DNA of 64,000 nucleotides from Saturnia japonica (Eukaryota > Arthropoda > Insecta > Lepidoptera > Saturniidae): NCBI GenBank assembly GCA_033032175.1, contig CM065310.1:5518001-5582000 (forward strand). The letters are read 5' to 3'. A program made the translations under genes and the position numbers. Positions 33,526 to 45,997 of the stretch are shown here, piece by piece (position 1 is the first letter of the stretch; each line of letters opens with the position of its first letter). Below the pieces are notes generated by a model, which worked only from the letters and a program-made list of their open reading frames with translations, ran no database searches and had not been told where the DNA came from.

Positions 33526-34307
33526 AAAAAAAAATAGTAGAGATATATTGATTATTAGTTTACAAAGGTCTCGTTCAAAATCTGCACTGAAGCAATGCTA
33601 GGACTACGAACAGCTTCGACATAAAATTTCATCGGACTTAGATTTACATAAGGATTTTATGTCTATGCCTAACTATAATACCTTGAACAATCAGAGCAAA
33701 GATAATTCACGTTATCGATTTTTTTATTCATAGCCACGCCTTCTATTTTCACCTTCCAACTAAATGAGAAATGGCAAATGTCAGATTAGCATTATTATTT
33801 ATTGCAAATTGATTTAACACTTTTAAAAAAATACATTATTAAAATATTAAATTGGGCTCGCCCCCTATTACATGGGGCCTAAAACATACTCGGCGAACTG
33901 TGGGTGTACAAATGTATACCTATGCCTAACCCTTTGGGGAATACAAGCGTCATGGGATGTAAATAAATTAATAAAGCAATACGTGTGTTATGCCTTGAAA
34001 CTTTGAGGATAAAAAAGGCTAACAATTCTGTGACACAAATCAAACTAGGTAATATAAATTATTTTTAGAGATTTATAAGCTGCTTATCATATGTCCTCAA
34101 AACTGTTTTTTCATGGCAACGCCATATCAAATATAGTTTTAAATGAATGTTTTCATATATTATGTAGAACTAGCTTTTGTGGTTTATGTATATTTCTTTT
34201 CCAATTTCTGTTGTCGTCGTTATTTTAATGTTTCGATCTAGTACAGTTTAGTCATTATGCCTATAATATATTTTAAAAAAAAAACCCTTGAATTCATTCT
34301 TACGAAT
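33526..34307. other. AT-rich stretch downstream of the lipocalin gene
   Basis: No coding frame or clear repeat match was noticed. Confidence 0.4.
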
Positions 34308-34313
34308 TTTATT
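34308..34313 (-). promoter_or_regulatory. Possible polyadenylation signal of the lipocalin gene
   Basis: AATAAA on the minus strand about 116 bases after the stop codon. In DNA this AT-rich the hexamer is common, so only its position supports it. Confidence 0.45.
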
Positions 34314-34428
34314 AAAAAGAATAATACATTTAATAATATTGCTATAAATACTAATTATTATGTCCTAGTAATATTCGATACATGTTTTTTAATTTTACAA
34401 TTTACATGTTTTTTTTTACATTTTCATT

Positions 34429-37400
34429 TTAAAATCCGACATCGTAGCTAATTTTTGGACGCTTTGGAATTTTGCTATCGACTTCTAATAGAATAGGTCC
34501 GTAGTTCGGTTCTAACGGTTTCTCAGTACAATCGTTGTGCGATATCGGAAAAACGTAGTTTATGTCGACGTCATACCTGTAATTAAATTAAAAAAAAATT
34601 ATTGTTAGTTAATATTTCTGATCGCAGTTGCAGGCAATCATGTCGCGTTTCTAGAATAACCGGTGAATATCCAGTAAACAAGCGAAGTACCAGGGATTTC
34701 TACCAGACTTTATCGTAACCACCGTCTCGACCAAACTCGGCACCGTGACTCTCTTTTAGCTTGTCGCGTTTCGGGATCTGCCAGTCTGTATATCCAGCTA
34801 TAGACCGTCTTGAGAGCGACGACCAGCAATGGATGGATGTTCTACAAACTAGTGGTCGCCCAGTGGTTGAAATTTTATCGTAATTCATTAAATTTTTAAG
34901 ATTGAACGTTATTGAGGTTCTTTTGTTAAAAACTATTATTATTGGTACCTATATAAAAACAATACTATATAATAAAATATAATTTTTTGGAAACGTATTT
35001 GCACATTTGCAGTATCGTCAAACGAACCTCAGCTAAAAAACGTTCTCTGCCTTAAATATACCACCCCCAAATCACCACAATTACTGGTTCTGCACTGTTT
35101 GCATACAACGGCTTCCCACAAACTTTACCAGGTCGTCGGTCCACCTTGTGGGGGCCCTGTCTAAGCTGCGTCTTCCGGTACATATTTGCAGTATGAACAT
35201 AAACAATTAATGTTCGATTTAATTTAATTTATTTCTAACACGTATTATTGGTCTTTACTCCTTAAGAATCTATTTTCATATGAGAACCCGGTATGGAGTT
35301 TTATGAGCAGTGAAATTTATAAAAGCGTTAATAAAAAAACAAACATTATGTTTTCTGTCAAAAGGTCATTACTTCTTAGTAAATATCAGATTTATTTGCG
35401 ATCTAGTGACTAATGCAAAAATTGACTTCCTCTTTTAATTATTTCAAAAATATACACCCAGGTTTGTTTATTCTTTAATTTGCTGAAAGATGGTGTTCTA
35501 TGACAATCGTACATACACACTTTTATTATACATATTTTTTTGTTTTTAGCACTTCTTCTATAGAAAATTTAATTATGTCAAATAACAAACTCCTCCGTGT
35601 GTGAAATATACTTAAAGAAGGAGTACAATGTCTTTTCTTCACGTAATAGGTTAAAATACGGATTGTAAGATACCTAGGTAATTTATCCCGTAAATAAGCC
35701 ATGACGTTCTTAGGTAAAGTCTTGGTTCTGGATAGAACGAAAGCTGTCAGGTATCTTGCTCCTTCAGTCTGCTCTGCACAATGTAGGAGAAGTGCCCACG
35801 TTTTATACTCAGTGTCTAGGACGTAAGTATTGTATATTCCATCATCTGTAAATAAAAAAAAAATATTAAAATTAATGGAAGATATCACGATAGAGTGTGA
35901 AGTTTGACTTAGAGAATAACTATTTATGCCGCAAAGCAGCAGTTCTCGCTCTGGAAGAGTTGGAAGGGTGTGGTTGCATGCTCATTTAATACCTCTTAAC
36001 AAAAAATAAAAGAATCACCATGTTTTTATGTTTAACCACAATGGTTGGTAATAAGTTCTTAGTGACAGATTTTCAACTTGTCTTCTTCTTCTTTAATTTA
36101 AGAGTCCAGTTCTTGTCGGTGGAACAATTGCCACTGTTCCCTAACCTCTGCTCTTTTTTTTGACCTCTTGATACGACACGACTCCCACTTTATATTTCAC
36201 TTGTTGGAAAAAGATTCGTCTAGGTATTTCTCTATTTCGCTTTCCTTAAATTTTTCTTTCTGAAATTGTCTTAAAGACCTTGTCGTATCGTATCAAGTAT
36301 CCAAACATCTTTCCTCTTCTGTTATCTATATTTCTCATTAACTGTCATTCCTCATCAACCTTTCTTAACACTTCCTAATTTGTAATACTTTCTGTCCAAC
36401 TGATGTTCTCCATCCTTCTCTAACACTCCATCTCAAACACTGCCATCTGTTTTTCAAATTTGGGGCAGCTTGAATGGTTTTTCAGAGGTATTTACTTCCA
36501 CCCCACATAAGACTGCAGCCAAATAACCTTTTTTTGAATTCTTGCTGCAAGGAGTATTTCCAGAGATTCTTGGGGATCCTGGGTTCAAGGTCGATAACAC
36601 GCTAGTGATACTTCTGGTATTACAAGCATCCGTAGGCATCGGTAACCAGTTACCATCAGTACACTTGTTTGCCATCTTAGTTATGTAAAAAATACTTCTA
36701 AATTGTTGTAAATATCACATCAACTTACAGGTGCTTTCTGCATGTGTCCAATGCGCTGGTTCATTCATATCCACTCTCCAAGTAATGTTCCCGAGCAAAG
36801 TTTCTCCAATAGGATCGTCGGCGAAGCGATACGTGAAGTTCATCGTTACTCCTGGAGTCCATTCCACTGTGCCATCTGGAAATTATAAAAAAAAAATAGC
36901 AATACGATTTGACTACACTGTTAGACTGTCATTATTTCCCTGAAGCCTCAGAAGGCTTCGATAGTATCACCGGGTTTAGTAAAAACAAAATTTTATTATT
37001 TGTTTTCATACGTAAGTCATAGATGAATAGAAGTTTTGTTTTAGTGGTACGGTAAATTGATGCAAGTATCCGTACAATCCATTGCCAATCGCCACTGTAA
37101 TGTGGGTCTGCGTAAATAGACACAACTATACAGTGGTTGATTCCGAATCGGGAGTTGTATATGCGAATTACTATGAGTGGCTTTTCTTCATATTAATGTT
37201 AGACTTTTGCATCTCGGTATAATATGTACATTATTCATTACTTAAATACTGTAAATATTTTTTACTATATTTTTTATCTTACCAGCGGCTGGAACGTGGT
37301 CATCTTGAGTAAATACAGCTCTCATACAACTATACGATAGAGCTTCTTCAGAGCTCGCATAGTATTCCACGACGAACCAGTCTCCGAGCATCTGAAAATA

Positions 37401-39380
37401 ATTTTGATCGTTGTTCCCATAAAATAAAGTTACTTTTTACATATAAATATATTGACGCAGAGCAGTGTGTCTGAGCGTTTAGCATATACGCCACGAATTT
37501 CTTTGCTATATATATTTTGTCAGGAGTTTCATTTTAAACGTAAAGGCATTAATTTATATTATTATTTTGATGATTAATATAAACAGGCGCTGTCACAATG
37601 GGTACAATTGCGTACCCTCTATGACTGACGACCGAAGTAGTTAATTTTGAACAAATTCAAAATTCAAATCCATTTTGTGCAGACCAGTTTATATATCAGT
37701 TTTAACAATTGCAACTTTGAATGATTGGTCACATGCATGACTAAGTAAATTTTTTTCTTAATTTTTTGTTATGAACTTTTTTTTGGAAGTTGTTATAATA
37801 GAATAATAATATAGTAAATAAATAAAAAATGCAAATAGGATGAAGGTAGAAGATATTTTAAATGTAATCTTTAGGTTAATGGCGCGCCTAGAATGTTCGC
37901 TTGCGTTAGCATCATTAACTAATATCTTAATTAAAAAACATAACCGGCATAGCGTGTAGTAGAAGTATCTAATAAATCTAATAAATGATTAGTAAATCGG
38001 CCTTTCCAACGCAAATATTTCGACATTTAAAAGAATCCTTAACAAAATATAGAAAGTGAAATTACTATTAGTTATTTCACTGTTGAGTCATAACGGAATC
38101 ATTGGCTTTTACAAAGAATAAAAATATATAAGTAAAGAAATATTTTTAGTTTTTTTCCTTCTCTTATATATTTTTGCGTTAAATGTTTTAAGTTATTATT
38201 ATTATTTCATGGAACAGTGTAATATGTCATTTTTTATCACTCTTTATATAGGGGTCCTTTTACAGCTGATGTATGCCAAACCCCATCGGTGCATAGACAA
38301 ATTCTTTAAAATGAACATAGATTCTACAGAGAATAAAACTATTAATTAAATAATAAGACAACATACTTCTATGCCTTAAACTATAACTATTAACAATAAA
38401 GGTTCAGAGCATACCAGCCAAACCAGAAGTCAGTTCCGCTAGTATACGGTGGAACATACATACATCTAAAGAACATAACCCTAACTTTAAAATTAAACGA
38501 CTTTTGCTTATTTCATACTTAACACCTTCCACCAACAAGACGTGTTTAATATCATTTTGAAATAACCAATCGTTCTGTAAATATTTAGAGACATCAGTAA
38601 ATTGGTAAACTATATTTTGTAAACTTTTTATTCCATAAATGCTCGATTTAGGTTAAACTTGTAGGTAAATAAAAAACGGTACCTACTCTTGTAAGATACC
38701 TATTTCTTATACTAAAAATGTTTATTTTTAAGATTAGAGTAAGTCAGTTATCTAGTCAACTGAGTTGTTAATAATGATGCAAGGTTCGTTATCAATAAGT
38801 AAAATATTATGTCTTAAATTATAGATAGTATAAACCTGCAAATATTCAATCTTTGGGCAAAGGAAAATTTATATTTATTTATATTGATATTTATACATAC
38901 TTATATATTTATACATATTTATATATACTCTTTCATATTTATCATTGATAAATATTAAGGAGCGAACAGGGAAGCTTCGGTTATTTATTCCACTATCAAA
39001 ACAACTATACCACCAACTCGCTATTTTAACATAATATTTAACCTAAATTAGTACATAAACGCATAATAAAATCATTATTGCAGAGCTATTGAATTTCATT
39101 GCTATAAGCTATGACAGAGACAAGGGTAAAACAAGATTATCAGAAACAAATGTGTATTTGTATAAATTATATAGTTCATAAATGAAAAGGATACAATCAT
39201 ATAAATTTAATTTATTTTTAGTATTAAGGTTTCTAGTAAGTGCTTTTGGGATTCCCTCATTTAGTAATTGGGTAACGTCTAATGACGTTTTTTTAAAGGT
39301 ACATCAAAATGTACAAATATTTTTTTTAATTTGCATGTAGAAATTAATATTCTGACACACACACACATACATATATATAT

Positions 39381-39415
<35 letters not shown>

Positions 39416-40994
39416 TATATGATTACTAAAATAAAACATAACACTTTATGGAAGAATATGAGCATCATCTTATTTGGAAATTTCATAGTACTTATAATGA
39501 CTATGATCATATGTAATTTCTATGCCACAAACCGATTTAGGTTAAACTTGTAGGTAATAAAAAACGGTACCTACTCTTGTAAGAACCTACTTAGGTAAGG
39601 TACATTCAAAAGTACAATTTTTTAAATTTTCAATAGAGAATTAATATTTGACACACACCTATATTATAGGTATTGATTACTAAAATAAAACATAACACTT
39701 TAAGGAAGAATATGAGCATCATTTTATTTGGAAATTTCATAGTACTTATAATTTAGTCAATTTTGGGTCTGGCATAACATTATTACACTGAGGTATCGAT
39801 TTCCGTCGGTAAACACTATTTAAAAACCATTCAAAATATACTGGGTTGTATGTAACTAAGTACTTTAACTACCTATTTCATAAAAAGGACTATCTTCTAT
39901 TAATTATTATAAAGATAAAAGTTTATTTGTTTGTAATCTCTGAAATTACTGAACTGATTTTGAAAATTCTTTCATTGATAGAAAGGTACTTTCTCCCTTA
40001 GTGACATAGGATTTTATTGTTATTAAGTTTTATGTTATAATTAATGCATACAAAGACAAGCGGTTGCTAGTTTTCTATATGTGTAACATGTAAAATGGTA
40101 TATACGAGTATATGGTATTATTTGATTGTTAAACTAAAAACCGTTTGACGGATCACTATGACAGTTGGTATATCTAAATGTTGGAGAAAATTTGATGCCA
40201 TCCTCTTAATTATTAATGAGCACCAATATACGAGTACAGAGATCTCAAAATAAATTTTGGCTTCGAAGTGAAACCGAAAATATAGCACAGAGTGGCAACT
40301 TAAATTTCATAATATATGATACAATATATTTTATTTTTTATGTGTAATATTAGATTTGTTATCACGCAAGCACTTCCGCCGCCTACAGGAATGTGTTCAC
40401 AGAATAATTCAATAAGTGAAGTGAAGTACAAATTATTTGTTGTATTTAATTTGCGATCGCAAATAACTTCTTAACCCGTTGGTATTTTTTATGAAGTCAT
40501 CTGTACATATTATTTATCTTATTCTTCTTCTTGCATACAATCTTAACATAATTTTTTTTAGAGAAACATGAATGCGTTCTATCTTGTATGTTGAGATTTT
40601 CCTATGAGGTTTTGTTGATTTTTGTTGAGGTTGTTTTATGTTGAGATTTAAAGATTGTGGTAGATACCTAACACGCCAGTATATACGAGGCGTTCCTAAC
40701 TAGTTAAAAAATAAGGTGGCAAACACGACTTGTTTGCTATTAGTAGAATAAAAAAATGGAGTAAACTATATAATATATTGCTTGCTGGTGTTTTCATTGT
40801 AATGCACAATTTGCTTGAATCAGTATTTAAGGGAGAGATTTCATTTATTAATGATTAAATTTGTTATTTACCTGTGGCAAGTCAAAATACGGAACTGCTC
40901 TCACTTCAGGGCATTTTCTTTTATTCACTATCTTGGCCGCCGCCGTATGAACTATTACCGAAATTATAAGAAACTTCACTACCGCTTTAACCAT
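34429..40994 (-). CDS. Secreted lipocalin (apolipoprotein D/insect lipocalin type), 5 exons
   Basis: Exons are 40872-40994, 37283-37391, 36729-36875, 35674-35845 and 34429-34576 (699 nt, 232 residues), all with GT/AG borders and phases that join cleanly. Residues 1-20 are a signal peptide (MVKAVVKFLIISVIVHTAAA). KCPEVRAVPYFDLPQ leads to the lipocalin GxW motif (GDWFVVEYYAS, residues 44-54). The second motif region is NTYVLDTEYKTWALLLHC. Cysteines 28, 63, 149 and 200 have the spacing expected for the two apoD-type disulphides (28-149, 63-200). N-glycosylation sequons lie at 90 (NFT) and 107 (NIT). Lipocalins carry small hydrophobic ligands such as pigments, fatty acids or pheromones; the ligand here cannot be read from sequence. 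Intron 1 is 3.5 kb and carries a local duplication. Confidence 0.92.
35050..35185 (-). pseudogene. RTE-like LINE C-terminal remnant in lipocalin intron 4
   Basis: Minus-strand reading gives GRRSLDRAPTRWTDDLVKFV then GSRCMQTVQNQ followed by stops. The string G-R-x-x-x-R-x-P-T-R-W-T-D-D is the well-known carboxyl end of RTE-type LINE proteins in insects. A second repetitive-looking frame (34700-34888, minus) is in the same intron and could not be assigned. Confidence 0.7.
36470..36680 (-). repeat. Family D repeat in lipocalin intron 3
   Basis: Inverted relative of 16745-17035 (ACTTCTGGTATTACAAGCAT, CCAAATAACC, CCACCCCACATAAGACTGCAG). It ends about 50 bases from the intron's 5' splice site. Confidence 0.6.
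36908..36985 (-). repeat. Jockey-family 3' tail in lipocalin intron 2
   Basis: Minus strand: ACCCGGTGATACTATCGAAG, CTTCTGAGGCTTCAGG and TCTAACAGTGTAGTCAAATC, matching the LINE terminus at 4020-4088. Confidence 0.6.
37020..37140 (+). repeat. Family C repeat in lipocalin intron 2
   Basis: GTGGTACGGTAAATTGATGC, then CCATTGCCAATCGCCACTGT. Same block order as 49905-50075, shortened. Confidence 0.5.
38643..39756 (+). repeat. Local segmental duplication in lipocalin intron 1
   Basis: Two block pairs recur in order. GATTTAGGTTAAACTTGTAG ... GGTACCTACTCTTGTAAGA occurs at 38645 and 39535. The stretch from GGTACAT through ATTACTAAAATAAAACATAA to GGAAATTTCATAGTACTTAT occurs at 39296-39495 and 39597-39753. 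The second copy lacks about 600 bases between the blocks and most of the microsatellite. Identity is high, so the event is recent. Confidence 0.85.
39355..39413 (+). repeat. (AC)n-(TA)n microsatellite
   Basis: About seven AC units followed by an almost pure TA run interrupted once by AGA. In the duplicated partner near 39650 the tract is reduced to ACACACACCTATATTATAGG. Confidence 0.9.
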
Positions 40995-41027
40995 ATTCAA
41001 AGAAATACGTGTGTTTTCGGAATCACA

Positions 41028-41032
41028 ACTGA
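41028..41032 (-). promoter_or_regulatory. Possible initiator of the lipocalin gene
   Basis: TCAGT, the arthropod initiator consensus, lies on the minus strand about 35-40 bases before the ATG, with ATAATTGATACG centred about 20 bases upstream as a poor TATA-like element. A short motif, so only weak support. Confidence 0.3.
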
Positions 41033-43477
41033 CTGTTGCGACGTATCAATTATTCGAGTGGTAATGTCGGACTAACAAAATGGGAATTGTTATCATATTG
41101 TATGGAGACATTTGTTAATGGTCGTTAGGACGCTACCAGCATTCCATTATCAACCGGTGACTCATTACGGTATGAACAATAAACATTTTTATTGAAATCG
41201 TTTTGTTTGCTAACTAAATCGGATACTAGGAAGTAAAAGATTGAGATATAAAATGTTAACAATGTTTTTCCTGTTTAAGTAATTATTAATGATCGGATAT
41301 GTTATATTAATTCAGATGATGACAGAGATTAAAGGAAGATGTTTTTGGATGGAGAATAAAACCAATTGAACACTTATTTAGACGTGGTTTGGGTGAAACG
41401 GTATAAAGAAGTAACTTCTAATCTTACAGTATTTTACAATACAGTACAATCCAAAAGTAACGTTGACTGTCGAGTGATCGGAAATCCATGGCTAATCGTC
41501 GCCGTTGCATCATGCCGGTCTACAAGTTTCTTGCCAGATGGATATACACTGCCTGATCACGAAATGCAACAAACTAGTACACAGTGCCTGATAGTGATAG
41601 TATTGCACATGATGGGTTTACCACAACATAAATGGCGTCAAGACCCATTCAGCTACATATCCCTACTTCTTCGTAAAAGTTACAGTAAAACACTATTAAA
41701 AAAGAAGGGATTTTCTTCAATATTCATAATATTCCCGAATCTAAAAATTCATTTAATAATAGGAAGCTAAACTATTTGATTGTTATATGCTATGATTAAC
41801 TGTTATAAGATTATTGTAGTTAACGCGTACGTTTATTATAAAAATCGTTAATAAAAATATGGTAATTGTACGTACCGCTTTATACGAAAGTTTTTACGGC
41901 GACGCGAGAAAATCTTTTTACACCATATTAACGATTTACAATGTAGTAAATATTCATAAGGTATAAATTATACCAAAATATTAAAATAGCTTTAATTTAT
42001 TCTTAACATTTAATTCTTCGTTTTATTGGTATACTGATTTGTCACGGGTAGATTGTCTACGGAAAATTAGATTTTATTTTATCATTTAAAACTCTTCGTA
42101 AGCCAAATAGGTTGATTTTCTAAAAAAAAATATTTGTATATTTTTACGATAAATTAGTGTTATTGTGTCTTAACGTACGAGTTGTTTTTATTATTATTTG
42201 CTTAACACTTAAACATTTATTCTTTATAGATTAATAACGTTCGGGTCTACGGGCTCGACCGCATCTCTTTAATCGTTTCAAATACAACATTATCTACTAT
42301 TACTAACATTTATCTTTTTCATTTTTCTTCTTTTTCACGATTAGTTTCAGATTTAACATTTTCACATTCATATCAACAATGACTATCAAATGTTTGTTTG
42401 TTGCAGAAAGACGAAACACCCGTTAATTTGTTTACAGGTGGAAGTAGCAAATAAATCTTGGATAAATTAATTTTTAGTTCTATCCCAAAAAAATATTGTC
42501 TCGATTTTCTCGAACCTCTACATTCATTTGAATTCAAGGAATAAAACATGATCAACCCTTTAACTGATAGAAGTGTTCCCGTAGCTTCGTCTTTTCATTA
42601 ATAATATTATGACATGTGTAATATAATAAGAAAGATAGAACAAATATTATCTACGAAATGCAATGTTTGTTTTATTACTTTACTTTCTTTTATGAGATTT
42701 GTAAGAAGTATTAAAATTCTAAAAAACGCATTAAATTAATCAAAATTAAACATGTAACTACTATGGAAAGATTTAGATGACAACATCCTCTAAAACTTGT
42801 ATTAAGTACAGCGTGATACTTTCAAACGAAAACGACTACTTTGATAATAACTTTCATAGTTATTTTAACTATTAGCCGACCGAGATTTCATACGCATTAA
42901 TAAAATGTGCAGGCGTCATTTAGTCCACACAGAGTAAATCCTCTGTTTTATTACTGGATAATGGCACTAGAACAAATATTTTTATACTGTACAATCTATA
43001 TCTTCTATGTTTTGATTTTTTCCCAAAGAAATATTATTATAAGTAGGTATAAGGAGCCTTCTAAAATTACTAAACATTACCATTGATACCGCTGTTATCA
43101 AATAGACATCTAACAAACAAACTCATTCTTATATTATTCTTGCAAAATTATTAATTTATGTTCAGTTTTTGGAGGAGAAAATAGAGGAATACGAAATTAT
43201 GTTCTCGTCTATTTCATAAATAAGTATTATTAGTCCGAGCTATAACTGTCTCTCTCGCACTCTATTCGGTTTCGTGTTGCGCGAACAGCAACAGATTTCT
43301 GTTAAAAACGTATTCTTCAAATATGGCTGACCAAGTTTCCTCTATAATTGCAATATAATATTTTATAACAAGTAAATTTAGCCTATCGCTAAGGGATAAC
43401 ATAGCCTCTTATTATTAAAATCATTTTCAGAATAGGATCAGTACTTCCGAAGATTATCTCCTAAACCCAAACTAACT
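41033..43477. other. AT-rich stretch upstream of the lipocalin gene
   Basis: No exon recognised. A family C relative lies at about 41460-41640 (ATCCATGGCTAATCGTCGCC, GCCTGATCACGAAATGCAAC). Confidence 0.45.
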
Positions 43478-43792
43478 TTTTTTCTTTAAAAGTTCTGTGT
43501 TTCACCACAATCTCACATGATGTTAAGTTACTATATGACCCACGCTAATCCTTGTCGTAGGGCTGTCTCTCAAGTGCAGCTTCCGGAACACATCTATAAG
43601 GGTGCTTGGCGACAGATTTTCAACTCGAGGTGGATAACTAGCCAGTCGGGAATTAGAAAAAGCCCTACCACCATGCTATAATTTTATCACGTTTTTTTTC
43701 ACCGAAACCTAAAACTCTCTGCAAGGATTCGAACTCGCGTCGATGAGAGCGATGTCTGTACAGGCTACCACTGAGTTATCGACGCTTCCCAT
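43478..43792 (-). repeat. tRNA-derived SINE, near full length
   Basis: Same order as 21990-22335: inverted CTCAGTGGTAGCC, GAGTTCGAATCCTTGC, the body GACAGATTTTCAACTCGAGG in plus orientation, and a tail ending with a short A-rich run. Confidence 0.75.
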
Positions 43793-44870
43793 TCCATCCC
43801 ATACTTCTTTATAATATTAGTATAGACGTATAGTTTAAAAAACACCATTAGTTAAAATTTAAAAAGAAGCCGGATAATTAAAATATAATGTAATGTAAAA
43901 TCAATTTAAAGTAATCGAAAGGTATGTGAAACCACAAATTCTAATTAAAACAATTTCTTACTTCACATGGAAATCGAGAATGAACTACACGTCGCGGGAC
44001 TCAATAAAACATGTTTTAATTATTATTTATTCGAACTACATACCATCTGCTAACAGGTGTGGTCGCAGACAGGTTCCTATTCGTGTGCATTAGCAAAATT
44101 CGTTCCGTTATAACAAGTTTCGGTAACCCACTTTTTGTCTCAGTTTAGGTTAATAGTGCAAAGGTAGAACGAAATATTAGAAAGAATACGAATTTGATTA
44201 AAACAGTAAAATTAGGTGCATCCTAATTATTAATCACTGTGGACTTAATAACTAACTCGATTGAATTATTGCTGATGAATATCAAAGTTATTAATATCGC
44301 GTCAAATATAGACTTGTTGTGGATTGATTTATAATAATAATAAATATTTAAAGGACAATTTTAAGTAAATTCATTTGATTTACACGCTTTACTTGCTTTT
44401 TGTACATCTGTTCGATACAATTTTTTCTGTCGATTTTACAATAACTTCCCGATGAGTTATATAAATAATATGAGAGGTTGTTTATTTTTTTATTTATTTT
44501 TAAGGGAAACATACAGATTATTATGCTTAAAACTAGTCTTAAATAACAAACTCATTACCCAATAAAGTTTCCTCATATATAAAAACACAACGCACAATGT
44601 ATGAGATTATACAGAAATAATATAAGTATACGTATGATATGATATGATTATGGAATCCGTATAAATGACTTAGTGTTAGTACTATTAAATTTACTATTGA
44701 CTCGCACTATTGACTGGGTGCGATACCAACAGGTGTGCTCTGTAAACAAACGTACGTTATGAGCAGGCAACGTAACTCTTTTAGAAGCAATCTTGGGACT
44801 AAGATTATTAAATTGATACTCTATGAAGTATGAACTGATTTCTCAGTGTTTTTGTTTTGTATGTTTCGTA
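43793..44870. other. AT-rich stretch, nothing recognised
   Basis: No coding frame or match to other repeats was noticed. Confidence 0.4.
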
Positions 44871-45027
44871 TGCGTTCAAAGTTCGAAATATGAGGTGTAT
44901 AAACCTGTCCCTGGACACTGGTAGTCAGTTTATTAATAAAATGTGAACGCAATTAATATTTCATGTTTGGCGTTCCTGCATATATATTTTTGCGTTTATA
45001 TACCTCATATTTCGAACTTTGAACGCA
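44871..45027. repeat. Near-perfect 34-bp inverted repeat, 89-bp spacer
   Basis: The left arm (44871-44904) begins TGCGTTCAAAGTTCGAAATA and ends GGTGTATAAAC; the right arm (44994-45027) is its reverse complement with one mismatch (33 of 34). The similarity stops abruptly at the outer edges. Transcribed, it would fold into a long hairpin. It could be a tiny palindromic transposon relic, a hairpin RNA locus or a structural site. Confidence 0.85.
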
Positions 45028-45632
45028 ACTCAAAACTGAATGACAATGGAATATTAATTTACTTTCGTGTCTATTTGTTTATTTGGTGCAAATTTTAATT
45101 AAGTCAATTTAAGATTATCTTCACACATGTCCTTGTCATAAAAGCAGGAAATAATGTTATTCAAACAAAAATATAATTATTTTAAGACAGAATAAAAGTA
45201 TAAATTAATTAAAATATTAAACGTAGGCGCATGCAATTGAATTAGATAATAGTAAGGATATAATAGGAAGGAGGGGTGGGGTATAGGGTATCTTCGCTGA
45301 GAAAAACATACACATTTTATTTAATAATTTTAACAGATTTTGTGATTTACTGTTAAAGCACTAAATCAACTACATTAAGATTGGCCAGTGTAGGAAACTC
45401 TGAAACTATAAGAGATAGAGAAAAATATGTTCTAAAGAAGTATGAAATCGTTTTTAAAGACAAGAAAAACTGCATTCAAAAATTAAAAAATAAACAGTGT
45501 AGGTTGTGAGAAATAATTGTTACTAAGTAAGTATACCAGTATATTTGCAATGAAAAACAATCTGTGCGTATGTAATATTTCTCTAAACAATGTTCAGAGT
45601 GGCAGTCATTTTCTTGCATATAATAGCAATAG

Positions 45633-45757
45633 TGAAGCAATGATGGCTCAGTGATAGCGTGTATGGACTTCGCGTCGATCTACTCGAGTTCGAATCCGTG
45701 CAATGAGCCTGAGCTTTCGGTAAAGGAAAACATCCTGACCAAACCATAACCTGTATA
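45633..45757 (+). repeat. tRNA-like head of a SINE, truncated
   Basis: GAAGCAATGATGGCTCAGTG and CTCGAGTTCGAATCCGTGCA are the A- and B-box-like parts. The body after AAAACATCCTG is mostly missing. Confidence 0.75.
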
Positions 45758-45917
45758 ATATAGCATAGTATCCATAAAAAATATATATATATTCGAATTG
45801 AGTGACCTCCCGTCTTTTGTTGAAGTCGGCAAAAAAATGGTGATGCGATTATAGGTAACGACTTTGTTATTGCGTTTTGTAGTTTCAAGTGGCAAGTTTG
45901 TATTAAAGTTGTCACTG

Positions 45918-45997
45918 CGGTTCAAGCCCGGTGAAGCTATTAAAAACCTTCTGATGGTTCCAGGGCTCTTAAGGCTAACAGTATACTCAGTTCCAAA
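45918..45997 (+). repeat. Jockey-family 3' tail fragment
   Basis: CAAGCCCGGTGAAGCTATTA ... CAGGGCTCTTAAGGCTAACA GTATACTCAGTTCC followed by a short A run; colinear with 4020-4090. Confidence 0.7.

Noticed and set aside
40815..41075. Plus-strand open frame of 86 codons
   Set aside because: Antisense of lipocalin exon 1, whose minus-strand reading gives a signal peptide and joins exon 2 in frame.
45650..45710. tRNA gene suggested by A- and B-box-like strings
   Set aside because: No intact cloverleaf; the same head precedes a conserved non-tRNA body at other loci, so it is a SINE.
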